DNA of 64,000 bases, from contig CAVXFH010000002.1 of the NCBI GenBank assembly GCA_963761035.1, positions 124,001-188,000 of the forward strand. Direction: 5' to 3'. Shown piece by piece: positions 43,975-52,426 of the stretch (position 1 is the stretch's first letter; every line of letters starts with the position of its first letter). The notes under the pieces are model-generated. The model was not told the DNA's origin, ran no database searches, and saw only the letters and a list, made by a program, of their open reading frames with translations. This DNA is from JARRQJ01 sp963761035. Its GTDB lineage: Bacteria; Pseudomonadota; Gammaproteobacteria; DRLM01. Both the position numbers and the translations under genes were made by a program.

Positions 43975-44325
43975 ATGACCGTTCTCTACGGCATCCCGCA
44001 TTGCGACACGGTAAAGAAGGCGCGCCGCTGGCTCGATGATCACGGCGTCGCTTACCGTTTCCATGACTTTCGCGCCGACGGCCTCGACGAAAAGCAACTC
44101 GTGCGTTGGACGGCGCAATTGGGCTGGGAAACCTTGCTTAACCGCCGCGGCACCACCTGGCGCCGACTGCCCGAGGCGCAACGCGACAACATAACGGACG
44201 CCGCCGGCGCTATCGCCGCCATGCTCGCCCACCCGTCACTCATCAAGCGGCCGGTGCTGGACCGCGAAGGCGTACTCTGCATCGGCTTCGCGGCCGACCA
44301 TTACGCCACCCTGTTAAATAAATAG
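43975..44325 (+). CDS. ArsC/Spx family (YffB-like) protein
   Basis: This encodes 116 aa. It has the thioredoxin-like ArsC fold with one N-terminal cysteine in GIPHCDTVKKARRWL (C10) and the RGTTWR motif. YffB-type proteins of this group lie next to dapE in many gammaproteobacteria, and their role is not settled (glutathione-dependent thiol chemistry has been proposed). It starts 2 bp after dapD and abuts dapE with no spacing, so it is in the dap operon. Confidence 0.88.
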   Translation: MTVLYGIPHCDTVKKARRWLDDHGVAYRFHDFRADGLDEKQLVRWTAQLGWETLLNRRGTTWRRLPEAQRDNITDAAGAIAAMLAHPSLIKRPVLDREGVLCIGFAADHYATLLNK

Positions 44326-45480
44326 ATGAGTACGACAGTGAGCACCTCGCCCTCCCCCACGATTCAACTTGCCATCGATCTTATCCGCCGTCCCTCGGTG
44401 ACACCGGAAGACGGTGGCTGCCAACAGGCCATCGCCGCGCGGTTGTCCGCACTGGGTTTCGCCATAGAACCCATGCCCTTCGGCGAAGTCACCAATCTCT
44501 GGGCGCGGCGCGGTAACGAAGCCCCCCTGCTGGTGTTCGCCGGCCATACCGACGTGGTGCCGACCGGGCCCCTGGAGCAGTGGCAGACACCGCCTTTCAC
44601 GCCGGAGATCCGCGATGGCCATCTCTACGGCCGCGGCGCGGCGGACATGAAGGGCAGCCTGGCGGCCATGGTTACCGCCTGCGAACGCTTCGTGGCGCGA
44701 CATCCGAAACATCGCGGCTCCATCGCCTTGCTTCTTACCAGCGACGAGGAAGGCCCCGCGGCGAACGGTACGGTCAAGGTCATTGATACCCTGCAAGCGC
44801 GCGGTGAAAAAATCGACTGGTGCATCGTGGGCGAACCCACCTGTATCAAACAGGTCGGCGACGTGATCAAGAACGGCCGGCGCGGTTCCCTCAATGGCCG
44901 TTTGCTGGTGCACGGCGTACAGGGGCATGTGGCCTATCCCCATCTCGCCGACAACCCCATCCATCGCGCCAGCGCGGCGCTAACGGAACTGTGCGGTATC
45001 GCCTGGGATCAGGGAAATGCCTATTTCCCGCCCACCACCTTTCAGATCTCCAACATCGGCGCCGGCACCGGCGCGGATAACGTCATCCCCGGCGAATTGG
45101 ATGTGCAGTTCAATTTTCGCTATTCCACCGAACTCACCCAGGCGGCCATTCAACAACAGGTCGAGGCCCTGCTCAATCGCCACGGTTTGCGTTATACCCT
45201 GCAATGGAAACTGTCGGGCGAACCCTTTCTCACCGAGGTCGGGGAATTGGTGGAGGCGGTGCGTGCCGCGATCCGCGAGATCAGCGGCATGGAGACCGAA
45301 CTCTCTACCAGCGGCGGCACCTCAGACGGGCGCTTCATCGCCACCACCGGCGCACAAGTCATCGAACTCGGCCCGATCAATGCCACCATACACAAACTCA
45401 ACGAATGCGTAGCCGTCGACGATCTGGACACACTTTCTTCCTTATATCAAAGGATCATGGAACGGCTGTTGACCCGGTGA
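44326..45480 (+). CDS. dapE: Succinyl-diaminopimelate desuccinylase
   Basis: DapE removes succinate from N-succinyl-LL-diaminopimelate, a zinc M20 hydrolase step. Length is 384 aa. The first zinc motif is FAGHTDVVPTG, the second YGRGAADMKGS, and the catalytic glutamates are in SDEEGPA. The start codon immediately follows the previous stop (no spacing). With dapC and dapD it makes three of the four succinylase-branch enzymes in one operon. Confidence 0.96.
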   Translation: MSTTVSTSPSPTIQLAIDLIRRPSVTPEDGGCQQAIAARLSALGFAIEPMPFGEVTNLWARRGNEAPLLVFAGHTDVVPTGPLEQWQTPPFTPEIRDGHLYGRGAADMKGSLAAMVTACERFVARHPKHRGSIALLLTSDEEGPAANGTVKVIDTLQARGEKIDWCIVGEPTCIKQVGDVIKNGRRGSLNGRLLVHGVQGHVAYPHLADNPIHRASAALTELCGIAWDQGNAYFPPTTFQISNIGAGTGADNVIPGELDVQFNFRYSTELTQAAIQQQVEALLNRHGLRYTLQWKLSGEPFLTEVGELVEAVRAAIREISGMETELSTSGGTSDGRFIATTGAQVIELGPINATIHKLNECVAVDDLDTLSSLYQRIMERLLTR

Positions 45481-45591
45481 TACCCTTTACGCATGGCGTT
45501 TTTTTTCTAACACTTTTGCCCTGCCGACCGAAAAACCCCGTACAGCGCCCGCGCGGGCGTCCGAACTGGGCCGACAGAGAAGCAGATAACC

Positions 45592-45987
45592 ATGGAACAC
45601 GATCACAGCCAGCATGAACGGCGAACCTTTTCCCGAGTGCAGTCTTCGGGCAAGGTCGCGATCATGGGGGAACGTTCGTACTGGATGGCCGCATTGATCG
45701 ACATTTCAATGAAGGGCGTGCTGCTGGTTCGTCCCGAGGAATGGCCCGATCAACCGGGAAAAAATTATCAGCTCAAGATTCAACTCGCCGACAGTGAACT
45801 CATGGTCACCATGGATGCGTCCCTGGCCCATTCCAGCGATGAGTTCCTGGGTTTTTGCTGCGAACACATCGATCTCGACAGCATCACCCATCTGCGCCGC
45901 CTGCTGGAACACAATATCGACGACGATGAGCGCATCAACCGCGAACTGTCGGCGTTGATCTACATGCACTACAATCGTTCCGGCTGA
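45592..45987 (+). CDS. PilZ domain protein
   Basis: This is a 131-aa single PilZ domain. The cyclic-di-GMP motif RxxxR is seen as RTFSR near residue 11 and the second motif as DISMKG near residue 39, both expected for ligand binding. The C-terminal third is a long helix. It likely acts as a small adaptor that changes partner activity on binding c-di-GMP; the partner is unknown. It lies between dapE and the convergent radA (25 bp). Confidence 0.85.
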   Translation: MEHDHSQHERRTFSRVQSSGKVAIMGERSYWMAALIDISMKGVLLVRPEEWPDQPGKNYQLKIQLADSELMVTMDASLAHSSDEFLGFCCEHIDLDSITHLRRLLEHNIDDDERINRELSALIYMHYNRSG

Positions 45988-46012
45988 CGCTATCTGAAAA
46001 CTTCCATCTCCC

Positions 46013-47383
46013 TTACAACGCCTCGATCGCGTCGCTTAAACGGCTGACTCCCACTACATGAATATCCGCCACAGCCTGTTTAGGCGCATTGGCCCGGGGC
46101 ACGATCGCGCGCTTATAACCGTGCTTGGCCGCCTCGCGCAAACGATCGAGACCGCCCTGCACGGGACGAATCTCGCCGGCCAGACCCACCTCGCCGAACA
46201 CCACCAAGTCTGCGGCCATGGGGCGGTCGCGCAGACTGGACAACACCGCCAGGGTCACGGCCAGATCGGCGCCGGTCTCGGTGATGCGCACGCCGCCCAC
46301 CACGTTGACGAAGACATCCTGATCGTACATGGCGATCCCGGCATGGCGCTGCAGCACCGCCAGCAACATAGACAAGCGGTTTTGATCCAGACCCACCGTC
46401 ACCCGCCGCGGATTGGCAATATGGCTCTCCGCCACCAGGGTCTGCACCTCCACCAGCAACGGCCGCGTGCCCTCGCGCGTCACCATGACCACGCTGCCCG
46501 ACACCGCCTGATCGTGACGCGACAGGAAGATCGCGGAGGGATTGCTCACTTCCTTGAGCCCCTTGTCGCCCATGGCGAACACGCCCAATTCGTTGACGGC
46601 GCCGAAGCGGTTCTTGATGGCGCGCACCACCCGATACGGCGTACTGGTATCGCCCTCGAAATACAGCACCGTATCCACCATGTGCTCCAACACCCGCGGC
46701 CCCGCCAGGGTACCTTCCTTGGTGACATGTCCCACGAGAAATAATGCCGTGCCGGTCTGCTTGGCATAGCGCACCAACTGCGCGGCGCTCTCCCGCACCT
46801 GCGCCACGCTGCCCGGCGCCGACTGCATAAACTCGGTAAACAAAGTCTGAATGGAATCGATCACCATGACCCGCGGCCGTTCCTGCGCCGCATGAACCAG
46901 GATGGACTCCACTTGCGTATCGGCGAGTAGGCGCAACCTGCCCGCCGGCAGGCCCATGCGCCGCGCCCGCAGACTCACCTGCTCCAAGGATTCTTCGCCG
47001 GTGACATACAAGGCCGACAGGGACTCGCTGAGATGCGCCAAAGTCTGCAACAACAGGGTGGATTTCCCCACCCCGGGATCGCCGCCGATCAACACCACCG
47101 ATCCCATCACCAGGCCGCCGCCCAATACCCGATCCAATTCTCCCAAGCCGCAAGGCACACGAATATCGGGACTGGGCTCCACCTCCGCCAGGGATTTCAC
47201 CGCTTGTTCGGGCGCCAGCGCACCGGCATATCCGCCTGCCTGCAAGGGACGACCGCGCGATCCGGCCGCCGCCACGCCCTCCACCAGACTATTCCACGCC
47301 CCGCAATCCGGACACTGCCCCACCCACTTGGGCGCCTCCGCCCCGCATTCGCTGCAACGATAGACTGTCTTCACCTTGGCCAT
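46013..47383 (-). CDS. radA: DNA repair protein RadA
   Basis: RadA (Sms) processes recombination intermediates and drives branch migration. Length is 456 aa. The N-terminal zinc finger CSECGAEAPKWVGQCPDCG (residues 10-28), Walker A GGDPGVGKSTLL, the RadA-specific KNRFG motif and the C-terminal Lon-like protease domain are all present. It is monocistronic here. Confidence 0.97.
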   Translation of the reverse strand: MAKVKTVYRCSECGAEAPKWVGQCPDCGAWNSLVEGVAAAGSRGRPLQAGGYAGALAPEQAVKSLAEVEPSPDIRVPCGLGELDRVLGGGLVMGSVVLIGGDPGVGKSTLLLQTLAHLSESLSALYVTGEESLEQVSLRARRMGLPAGRLRLLADTQVESILVHAAQERPRVMVIDSIQTLFTEFMQSAPGSVAQVRESAAQLVRYAKQTGTALFLVGHVTKEGTLAGPRVLEHMVDTVLYFEGDTSTPYRVVRAIKNRFGAVNELGVFAMGDKGLKEVSNPSAIFLSRHDQAVSGSVVMVTREGTRPLLVEVQTLVAESHIANPRRVTVGLDQNRLSMLLAVLQRHAGIAMYDQDVFVNVVGGVRITETGADLAVTLAVLSSLRDRPMAADLVVFGEVGLAGEIRPVQGGLDRLREAAKHGYKRAIVPRANAPKQAVADIHVVGVSRLSDAIEAL

Positions 47384-47877
47384 ACGCTATTTAACCAGAA
47401 ACGGCCATCGGAAAGCGATGTGATGTATAAGACCAGGGCCTCTCCCCCGTTCCAGGGAAAGAATTCCTTCAATTCCTTTCCTGTCGGCACAGAATTTTGG
47501 TTGAGGGGAAGGCAATGATCCAGGCTAAGCTATGGCTTGATGCCTTCCAGATGCCTGATGATTGCATGGTTAAATCGCGGATAACTTCCTTGGCGGGACT
47601 ATGGGGACAATTCCAGTAATTGAGCAACCACTCAAAAGCAACAATTCAAGAATTAAAAGCCATTTTTTCTTAGTCTCACTTCTTGGTCTAACATTCCACT
47701 TGAGGCGACGGGATAAGCATGTAGCGCCTTGCAAGATCGCTATCGAAGCGGAGGAGGTATAAATTTTTACCACAACCGCGAACAAGTATCGTAAAGCGCA
47801 CTATTAATGATGGAGCGCCCGACTGAAGTTAACGCTTATCCCTCCGCACCTGGTTCATAATATAGCTCTTGTCCCGG
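47384..47877. other. Intergenic stretch, no gene supported
   Basis: These 494 bp, divergent from radA and downstream of the 47878 gene, are AT-richer than the flanks. A 71-codon frame (47570-47785) has no family match or ribosome site. The stretch contains GGGGACAATTCC-type sequence, which elsewhere occurs at the edges of REP-type elements, but no palindrome or transposase is present. It may be degraded mobile DNA. Confidence 0.35.
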
Positions 47878-48465
47878 TCACGACCCCTCCTTCGCCAAAT
47901 TACTCTCGAAGGCCGCGGCGACATCGTCGCTGATGGAGCGTTCTTCGCCGCTGGACAGGGCGGCGTGGAGTTTGTGAACGAGGTTGGCGTAGTCCTCGGG
48001 CTCCAGTCCCTTGAATATACCTGAGCGGGAAATGGCGATCAGTCGTTTTACCAGTTCATCGTCGGGATAAAATTCCAGCAGGATGGGTTCGTAGCGCCAT
48101 AACATGCCGTGCGCGCCTTCCACGTGGTCGATGTGATCGAGGATATCCTGGGCGACGCCGTACTCGCGGCGATTGCTATTGAGCATGTAGGCGAAGACGC
48201 CCACCACCGACGAGGGGACCATGAAGATCCACGAGAATTTGACGAAGGTCTCGTAGTCGGTCTTGCCCGCCTTCCACGCATAATAGGCCAGGGCGAATCC
48301 CAGGCCGTAAACGATCGCCGCCGCGATGACCCCGAACAGTTTGGCGGCATGCCTCAAGGGCGTCACCCGTTTTTTATACTCCAGGCGCTTGAGGTCGAAG
48401 TTCTCTTCCAGATGGCGCAGGATCTGTTTTCTGATCTGGCGCTGATTCTTGCCCTTCATCGACAT
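47878..48465 (-). CDS. Membrane protein of unknown function in the aroE-ABC operon
   Basis: This encodes 195 aa. It has a basic N-terminal helix (1-45), two membrane segments (about 46-68 and 80-100) and a soluble C-terminal part with acidic helices. No known motif is visible. It follows the ABC-2 permease by 34 bp on the same strand, so it is probably the last gene of the aroE operon. It might be an accessory subunit of the exporter; this is inference. Confidence 0.72.
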   Translation of the reverse strand: MSMKGKNQRQIRKQILRHLEENFDLKRLEYKKRVTPLRHAAKLFGVIAAAIVYGLGFALAYYAWKAGKTDYETFVKFSWIFMVPSSVVGVFAYMLNSNRREYGVAQDILDHIDHVEGAHGMLWRYEPILLEFYPDDELVKRLIAISRSGIFKGLEPEDYANLVHKLHAALSSGEERSISDDVAAAFESNLAKEGS

Positions 48466-48499
48466 GCCGCATTTTCCAGTTGTGTTGGCAGACAGCCGT

Positions 48500-49261
48500 T
48501 CACTGCCGCAATTTATAGCCGCTCTTGAGCAAGACCAGGGTCGCCGCTCCCAGTACCGCCAAGGCCGACGCCACCACGGCCAGGCTCAGGGCCGGGGCCA
48601 CGTCCGACACGCCGAAGAACCCGTAGCGGAAACCGTCGATCATATAAAAGAAGGGATTGAACCGGGAAACGCCCTGCCAGAACGGCGGCAGGGAGTGAAT
48701 GGAATAAAACACCCCGCTGAGAAACGACAGGGGCAACACCACGAAATTCTGGAAGCCGGCCAACTGGTCGAACTTGTCAGCCCAGATGCCGGCGATGATC
48801 CCCAGACTGCCCAGGACTGCGCTGCTCAATAACGCGAACGACAGCAGCACCGCGAAGTTGTGGATCGGCAATCCCACGAAAAAGACCGCCACCAGACCCA
48901 CGCCGATGCCCACCGCCATGCCCCGGACGATGGACGCCAGCACGAAGGCGAGATAGAACTCCAGATAGGAGACCGGCGACAGCAATACGAACACGATGTT
49001 GCCGCTTACCTTGGACTGGATGAGACTGGACGAGCTGTTCGAGAAGGCATTCTGGATGACGGACATCATCATCAGGCCGGGGATGAGAAAGGCGGTATAG
49101 CCGACGCCGGGATAGACCCGCACATGCGCCTCCAGCACATGGGAAAACACCAGCAGATAGAGCAGGGCAGTGACGATGGGCGCAAGCAGGGTCTGCAGCC
49201 ACACCTTATAAAACCGCAATACCTCTTTATAGAGCAGCGTGCCCAGAGCGCGCAGATTCAT
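48500..49261 (-). CDS. ABC-2 type permease (YadH-like)
   Basis: This encodes 253 aa with six membrane segments in the ABC2_membrane arrangement of YadH/NodJ-like exporters. It begins inside the ATPase gene, overlapping it by 35 bp, which is larger than usual but the ATG is natural (MNLRALGTLLYKEV). The partner ATPase is immediately upstream. The substrate is unknown; YadGH-type exporters are often of unsettled function. Confidence 0.88.
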   Translation of the reverse strand: MNLRALGTLLYKEVLRFYKVWLQTLLAPIVTALLYLLVFSHVLEAHVRVYPGVGYTAFLIPGLMMMSVIQNAFSNSSSSLIQSKVSGNIVFVLLSPVSYLEFYLAFVLASIVRGMAVGIGVGLVAVFFVGLPIHNFAVLLSFALLSSAVLGSLGIIAGIWADKFDQLAGFQNFVVLPLSFLSGVFYSIHSLPPFWQGVSRFNPFFYMIDGFRYGFFGVSDVAPALSLAVVASALAVLGAATLVLLKSGYKLRQ

Positions 49262-50186
49262 TTTTTTTACGTCGCATTAATTCCACGAATACATCCTCCA
49301 GGTCCGTTTCCTCGGTCTTGAGGTCCAGCACCACCGCGCCCGCCTCGCGCAGGCCGTCCAATATCTCCATGATGGAATCGCCGCCCTTATCAAACTGCAA
49401 CTCCAGTCTGAGACCGTCCCGCGCCAGTATCTTGCCGTTGAGCGGCGCCGGTATGTCGTTGAGCGGTTCCCGCAGGCTCAAGGTCAATTTGCAGCGTGCG
49501 CCGCTCACCGTTCGCAACAGGTTGTCTTTTCTGTCCAGCGCCACCAGTTCGCCGTGATTGATGATGGCGATGCGATCGCACAGGGTTTCCGCCTCTTCCA
49601 GATAATGAGTGGTCAGCACGATGGTATGGCCCTCGCGGTGCAGGCGTTTGATGAACACCCACAACAGTTGCCGTAACTCCACATCCACGCCCGCGGTGGG
49701 TTCGTCCAGGACCACCACCTCCGGCTTGTGCACCAGGGCCTGGGCGATCAGCACCCGGCGTTTCATGCCGCCGGACAGGGCGCGCATATTGGTATTGGCC
49801 TGGGGAGTCAGATGCAAGGCTTCCAGCAACTCGTCTATCCACGGCCCGTTTTCCTTGCCCAAACCGAAATAGCCGGCCTGGATAAGCAACAGTTCGCGCA
49901 CATTGAAAAAGGGATCGTATACCAACTCCTGCGGCACGATGCCCACGTTGGCGCGGGCGCGGCGATAATCGCTCACCACATCGTGACCCAGCACCGCCAC
50001 CTTTCCCGCGCCGGGACGGACTAGACCGGCGACGATATTGATCAACGTGGACTTTCCCGCGCCGTTCGGCCCCAGCAGGCCGAAGAACTCGCCGCGCGCG
50101 ATGTTGAGGTCCAGGCCCTTCAGGGCGTGCACCGCGCGATAATGCTTGTGCACCCCCGTTACCGAGATGGCGGCGTCCGTAGTCAT
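49227..50186 (-). CDS. ABC transporter ATP-binding protein (YadG-like)
   Basis: This encodes 319 aa. Walker A GPNGAGKST, the signature LSGGMKRRVLIAQAL and Walker B VVVLDEPTAGVD are intact. The C-terminal 70 residues are an extension that overlaps the permease start. It starts 7 bp after the upstream unknown gene, so the transporter is cotranscribed with aroE. It would energise the YadH-like permease. Confidence 0.92.
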   Translation of the reverse strand: MTTDAAISVTGVHKHYRAVHALKGLDLNIARGEFFGLLGPNGAGKSTLINIVAGLVRPGAGKVAVLGHDVVSDYRRARANVGIVPQELVYDPFFNVRELLLIQAGYFGLGKENGPWIDELLEALHLTPQANTNMRALSGGMKRRVLIAQALVHKPEVVVLDEPTAGVDVELRQLLWVFIKRLHREGHTIVLTTHYLEEAETLCDRIAIINHGELVALDRKDNLLRTVSGARCKLTLSLREPLNDIPAPLNGKILARDGLRLELQFDKGGDSIMEILDGLREAGAVVLDLKTEETDLEDVFVELMRRKKNESARSGHAAL

Positions 50187-50193
50187 GTCCTCG

Positions 50194-50751
50194 TTAATGC
50201 CGGGGTATGGGGAACATCTCCAGCCAGCGGCGCGCCACGGGCAGGATGTCGTCCAGGGAATTATAGGAATGCAGGCTGACCAGCGCCGGATATTCCAGCC
50301 GCAATTGCAGCACGTTGCCGAGATTCACGGGTCGTTCCTTCAGGCGATGATGATAAAAACCCAGCAGCGGCGTACCGTTGTTGATAAAACGCATGGCGTT
50401 GACGCCCGAACCGAACCCGGCCTCGTCGAAACAGTAGATGGCGGCCGCGGCATCGTTGCGAAAACGCGTGTCGCGCTGCAAAAAGAAGGCGGTAACCAGC
50501 TCCTCTTCGGCCTGGCCGGGTGGCTGCGCCGCGCGCCACGCCGGCCAGTCCTTGTCGTAATATTCGATGGGATCGCAAATCATGCGCGCCAGCTGCCGCG
50601 GGGCCATCTCGGGGAATTGCGGCTGATAATAGCGATAACGGGTGTCGTAACCAAGTCCGCTTTCCTGCAAAAAGCCGATCACCGCCACCTTAAAATCCTG
50701 GGTGGTCGCGGTGGCATACATCCCCTTGCCGCTGACGTAACACGGGATCAT
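50194..50751 (-). CDS. Uncharacterised protein cotranscribed with aroE
   Basis: This encodes 185 aa. The ATG at 50751 overlaps the aroE stop (ATGA). The sequence is soluble, with a mixed alpha/beta pattern, and rich in aromatic residues (YYDKDWPAWR, RYRYYQPQ). I recognise no conserved catalytic motif. Residues 20-35 (QDFKVAVIGFLQESG) suggest a small nucleotide-binding or beta/alpha start. Placement after aroE and before an ABC exporter says only that expression is shared. No function is assigned. Confidence 0.75.
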   Translation of the reverse strand: MIPCYVSGKGMYATATTQDFKVAVIGFLQESGLGYDTRYRYYQPQFPEMAPRQLARMICDPIEYYDKDWPAWRAAQPPGQAEEELVTAFFLQRDTRFRNDAAAAIYCFDEAGFGSGVNAMRFINNGTPLLGFYHHRLKERPVNLGNVLQLRLEYPALVSLHSYNSLDDILPVARRWLEMFPIPRH

Positions 50752-51593
50752 TGCAACTCCCGGCGCAATAGCGCGATCACCGGCGCCGTTTCCGGCCGGA
50801 CACTTCGCCACAGTAAGAAGGATTCCGCCGCCTGCTCGACCAGCATACCCAACCCGTCCAACACCTTGGCGGCGCCTCGCCGCCGCGCCCATTGCATGAA
50901 CGGCGTCTCGACACCGTACATCATGTCATAACACCAGGCGTCTGCCGCCAGCAAGCCGTCCGGCAGAGGCGGCAGCTCGCCGTGCAGACTCGCGGAAGTG
51001 GCATTGATCACCAGATCGAAGCGCCGATCGCCAAGCTCCGCATAACCGCCGCCGGTTACCGGGCCGAGAGGTGAAAATAGCCGCGCCAGGGTAAGGGCGC
51101 GATCCGCGGCGCGATTGACGATCGCCATGGCCGCCGGTAGTTGCTCAAGCAGCGGACCCAGCACGCCGCGCGCCGCGCCGCCCGCTCCCAGCAGCAATAC
51201 CCTTTTGCCCGCGACGGCGCCCCCGTGGTTGCGCAGAATGTCATTCACCAGACCCACGCCGTCGGTGTTATCGCCGTGCAGCACTTCCCGCCCCTGCACC
51301 ATGATGGTATTGACCGCCCCCGCCAGCTCGGCGCGCGGCGTGCGGGAATCCGCCAGCTCCCAGGCCTGGGTCTTGAAGGGTACGGTTATGTTCAATCCGC
51401 GGCCGCCATGGGCGACGAAGTTTCTCACCGCCTGCTCGAAACCGCCGGGATCGACCTGGATGGCGCTGTATTGCAGGCGTTGCCCGGTCTGTTCGGCGAA
51501 TAGGCCGTGGATCCGCGGCGACTTGCTATGGTTGACGGGATTGCCCATGACGGCATAGAGCGCGGGTTTGTCAAAATCGAACAATGACGACAT
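50748..51593 (-). CDS. aroE: Shikimate dehydrogenase
   Basis: AroE reduces 3-dehydroshikimate with NADPH in aromatic amino acid synthesis. Length is 281 aa. The substrate-binding start AVMGNPVNHSKSPRIH and the catalytic NITVPFKTQAWELAD motif are intact, as are the Rossmann GAGGAARG and the C-terminal DGLGMLVEQAAESF. It heads a five-gene operon with an unknown gene, the ABC pair and a membrane protein. Confidence 0.96.
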   Translation of the reverse strand: MSSLFDFDKPALYAVMGNPVNHSKSPRIHGLFAEQTGQRLQYSAIQVDPGGFEQAVRNFVAHGGRGLNITVPFKTQAWELADSRTPRAELAGAVNTIMVQGREVLHGDNTDGVGLVNDILRNHGGAVAGKRVLLLGAGGAARGVLGPLLEQLPAAMAIVNRAADRALTLARLFSPLGPVTGGGYAELGDRRFDLVINATSASLHGELPPLPDGLLAADAWCYDMMYGVETPFMQWARRRGAAKVLDGLGMLVEQAAESFLLWRSVRPETAPVIALLRRELQ

Positions 51594-51716
51594 CGGCTGT
51601 CAAACTCCATTCGGATCGGCGTCGGATATTCACGTTCCGCTCTTCCCGTTGGAAGAATTCAGCGTGAATTATACCGGATTTCGTCGTTAGGCGTGGTGAT
51701 CGGACAGGACTACCGT

Positions 51717-51746
51717 TTGAGACGTCCATTAATACGGGACTATAAT
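51717..51746 (+). promoter_or_regulatory. Sigma70-type promoter of the exported protein gene at 51790
   Basis: TTGAGA (51717-51722) and TATAAT (51741-51746) are separated by 18 bp, a near-consensus match. An overlapping second TATAAT begins at 51746. The leader to the ATG at 51790 is short, with AAGGAG as ribosome site 6 bases before it. Confidence 0.65.
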
Positions 51747-51789
51747 ATAATGACAGACTGTTGCTGTAACAACGAGCAAGGAGATAAGC

Positions 51790-52191
51790 ATGTTTAAAAA
51801 TAATAGGGTTTCACCCCCCACCGCTCTCGTTGCCGCCGTCATGATTACCGTATGCGCGAACTATCCGGTCGAAGCCGCCATCAGCCCAAGCAATCCGGAA
51901 GACATCATGGCGCTGGGTAAGCGGCTGACCCAAAACCGGCTGAGCCTGTTCTCCTTCAACCCAAGCAAATACACCTTCTATGTCGGCGAGGTGCTCGAGG
52001 CCACTTATGACACCACCAGCAATATCCTGCGAATCTCTTCCCTTACGTATAAAGATAAGGTCGTGCAGACATGTGAATATTCCTCTCAAGGCATTCTGTT
52101 CATCGATCCCAAAGACCATACGAATAAAGACGCCTTCGTCAGCACCTGCAACCGGTTGGTGGAAAGCCTGAATAAATACATGTCCAGATAG
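51790..52191 (+). CDS. Small exported protein, paralogue of the 55389 protein
   Basis: This encodes 133 aa. A signal peptide (1-30, ends PVEAA) precedes a domain with the pattern YTFYVGEVLEATYD ... C95-x-YSSQG ... C120-x-RLVESLNKYMSR. The same pattern (YSYYVGGRLDAVYD ... TCRYSNDG ... ECNDLINELMNYLSR) occurs in the lipoprotein at 55389-55976. The two cysteines in conserved positions probably form a disulfide. I recognise no named family. A near-consensus promoter and a strong ribosome site suggest good expression. Confidence 0.75.
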   Translation: MFKNNRVSPPTALVAAVMITVCANYPVEAAISPSNPEDIMALGKRLTQNRLSLFSFNPSKYTFYVGEVLEATYDTTSNILRISSLTYKDKVVQTCEYSSQGILFIDPKDHTNKDAFVSTCNRLVESLNKYMSR

Positions 52192-52376
52192 ACGATCCCC
52201 TTTCGTCTTTTGTAAAGCCTGAGAACGCTCCCATTCATGCTTCGAGGTCATTTCAACCGAAAGGACTTGTGCCCTGTGAATTGACTTCGGTCAATACGCA
52301 GTTTCAAATGATGCCGGTGAATCGAGAATTTCGCGCTGCCGCTCGAAATGACACGTCCGCCGGGGGGCCGGGGGCG

Positions 52377-52411
52377 GCTTAACCGTTTGTTAAGCTCGCG
52401 CCTTCGGGCGC
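52377..52411 (+). other. Tandem hairpins before dusA
   Basis: GCTTAAC-CGTTT-GTTAAGC (52377-52395) is a perfect 7-bp inverted repeat. Two bases later GCGCC-TTCG-GGCGC (52398-52411) is a perfect 5-bp stem with a stable TTCG loop. They end 15 bases before the dusA ATG. They could be a weak terminator for the upstream gene or a 5'-UTR structure; neither has a following T tract. Confidence 0.4.
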
Positions 52412-52426
52412 CGTATAGAGTTACTT

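Noticed and set aside
46113..47153. 346-codon minus-strand frame overlapping radA
   Set aside because: It is a shifted frame of radA with Gly/Arg-rich translation.
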